Shown: positions 57,672-58,352 of the stretch, in pieces
How positions within the stretch are numbered: position 1 is the stretch's first letter
How the letters are laid out: every line of letters begins with the position of its first letter
DNA from: Geobacteraceae bacterium
Lineage (GTDB): Bacteria > Desulfobacterota > Desulfuromonadia > Geobacterales > Pseudopelobacteraceae
Assembly: GCA_025355965.1 (NCBI GenBank)
Contig: JANXYR010000023.1
Span: forward strand, 1-58,352
Length of the DNA stretch: 58,352 bases
Direction of reading: 5' to 3'
Made by a program: the position numbers and the translations under genes
Notes under the pieces: generated by a model
What the model saw: only the letters and a program-made list of their open reading frames with translations
Told to the model about the DNA's origin: nothing
Databases searched by the model: none

Positions 57672-58352
57672 ATGATTACCGGAAAGACCAAGCTTTATGC
57701 CATCATCGCCGACCCCATTTCCCACGTCCGCACACCAGAGGTGTTCAATGAGCTTTTCTCAATGAACTGCTGTGATGCGGTTCTTGTTCCAATACAGGTT
57801 GCTCCTGAGGGGCTTGAGGCCGTCCTGACCGCTTTTCGTACCATGAAGAATCTAGGAGGTTTTGTCACGACGGTTCCGCACAAGACTGCGGTCACCGCCC
57901 TCTGTGATGAACTTGGCGATGCCGGGCGTGCAATTGGTGCCGTTAATGCGGTGCGACGGGAAGCGGATGGAAGGCTGATCGGTAACATGTTTGACGGTGC
58001 TGGTTTTGTAGCTGGGTTGCGCTCCCAGGGGTACGATCCGGTTGGTCGCCGGGCATTGCTTATAGGTGCGGGCGGTGCAGCCGCAGCCATCGCTTTTGCT
58101 CTGGCAGAGGCTGGCGTAGCATCCCTGACGGTTGCCAACCGTACCCGTTCGAAGGCCGAAGAGATTGCGATGCGAGTAGACAAATTCTTTCCAGATCGGC
58201 CGATTATGGTGGGAAATGCAGATCCGACCGGTCACGATCTGGTGATAAACGCCACCTCGCTCGGTCTGAAAGCTGATGATCCGCTGCCGATTGATACCAC
58301 AAGGTTGACACCCGCCATGACCGTTGCCGAAATCATTATGAAGCCAGAAACC
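57672..58352 (+). CDS. Shikimate dehydrogenase-like protein (AroE family), 3' end outside window
   Basis: 227 residues visible. The shikimate site reads ISHVRTPEVFNELF, a variant of the SKSPxxHN motif of AroE. The catalytic lysine is in TTVPHK. The NAD(P) motif is LIGAGGAAAAIAFALAEAG with the NRT that usually signals NADP. The usual N-T-D-G-x-G reads NMFDGAGF, a form seen in the Sdh-like subgroup associated with catabolic clusters rather than in biosynthetic AroE. It may therefore act on shikimate, quinate or a related hydroxy acid. The reading frame is open to the window end. Confidence 0.85.
   Translation, partial: MITGKTKLYAIIADPISHVRTPEVFNELFSMNCCDAVLVPIQVAPEGLEAVLTAFRTMKNLGGFVTTVPHKTAVTALCDELGDAGRAIGAVNAVRREADGRLIGNMFDGAGFVAGLRSQGYDPVGRRALLIGAGGAAAAIAFALAEAGVASLTVANRTRSKAEEIAMRVDKFFPDRPIMVGNADPTGHDLVINATSLGLKADDPLPIDTTRLTPAMTVAEIIMKPET

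Overview
The window reads as a chromosomal segment of a Geobacter-like member of the Desulfuromonadota. This is inferred from content: a GTP-type PEP carboxykinase, an EtfBA pair with a ferredoxin-fused EtfA and a membrane ETF:quinone oxidoreductase, periplasmic multihaem cytochrome, many PAS/GGDEF/EAL signalling proteins, an ErcA-type regulator, and glutamate genes behind sigma-54-like promoters. No rRNA, CRISPR array or complete insertion sequence was seen.

Layout. 1-5.4 kb is a defence and mobility zone: the edge of a REP-type Y1 transposase, a two-gene DNA methylase plus PD-(D/E)XK nuclease pair, wrecks of other conflict-system genes (AAA-ATPase start, SMEK-domain start, DUF2326-like tail) and a ParDE-type toxin-antitoxin pair. 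5.4-13 kb holds a GGDEF/EAL protein, lplA-lipA, a nitroreductase, and an ErcA-like regulator operonic with a PAS hybrid kinase. 13-18.4 kb carries mutS2, a PAS-PAS-GGDEF cyclase and a MATE pump. 18.4-28.6 kb has BaeSR divergent from a six-EF-hand protein, a frameshifted small gene and a TPR protein, followed by a TolC/MacA/MacB efflux operon. 28.6-43.6 kb is core metabolism: pcrA, gdhA divergent from gltBD with a sigma-54-like promoter on each side, then etfB, etfA and the membrane Fe-S oxidoreductase. 43.8-51.2 kb carries pckG, hypA, a small lipoprotein, cheR-mcp-cheW, an alpha-helical protein overlapping an NlpC/P60 hydrolase, and tRNA-Glu(UUC).

Downstream of the tRNA (51.2-57.4 kb) base composition becomes visibly AT-richer and gene content changes. 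A TetR regulator faces a tetrahaem cytochrome, a Tat-exported FAD reductase of the fumarate-reductase superfamily, a lone TatA, a secreted metallo-beta-lactamase-fold protein, a ferredoxin-nitroreductase fusion and a YqhD-type alcohol dehydrogenase. A shikimate-dehydrogenase-like gene runs off the end. This is the best candidate for an undescribed system: a TetR-controlled periplasmic respiratory reductase, built like the two-component methacrylate/flavocytochrome c systems, that lacks the arginines binding and protonating fumarate. It comes with its own translocase subunit and cytosolic redox enzymes, so its acceptor is probably not a simple dicarboxylate.

Coordinates of starts were refined from Shine-Dalgarno sequences, overlaps and family N-termini. 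All function calls rest on reading motifs by eye; no database search was run.
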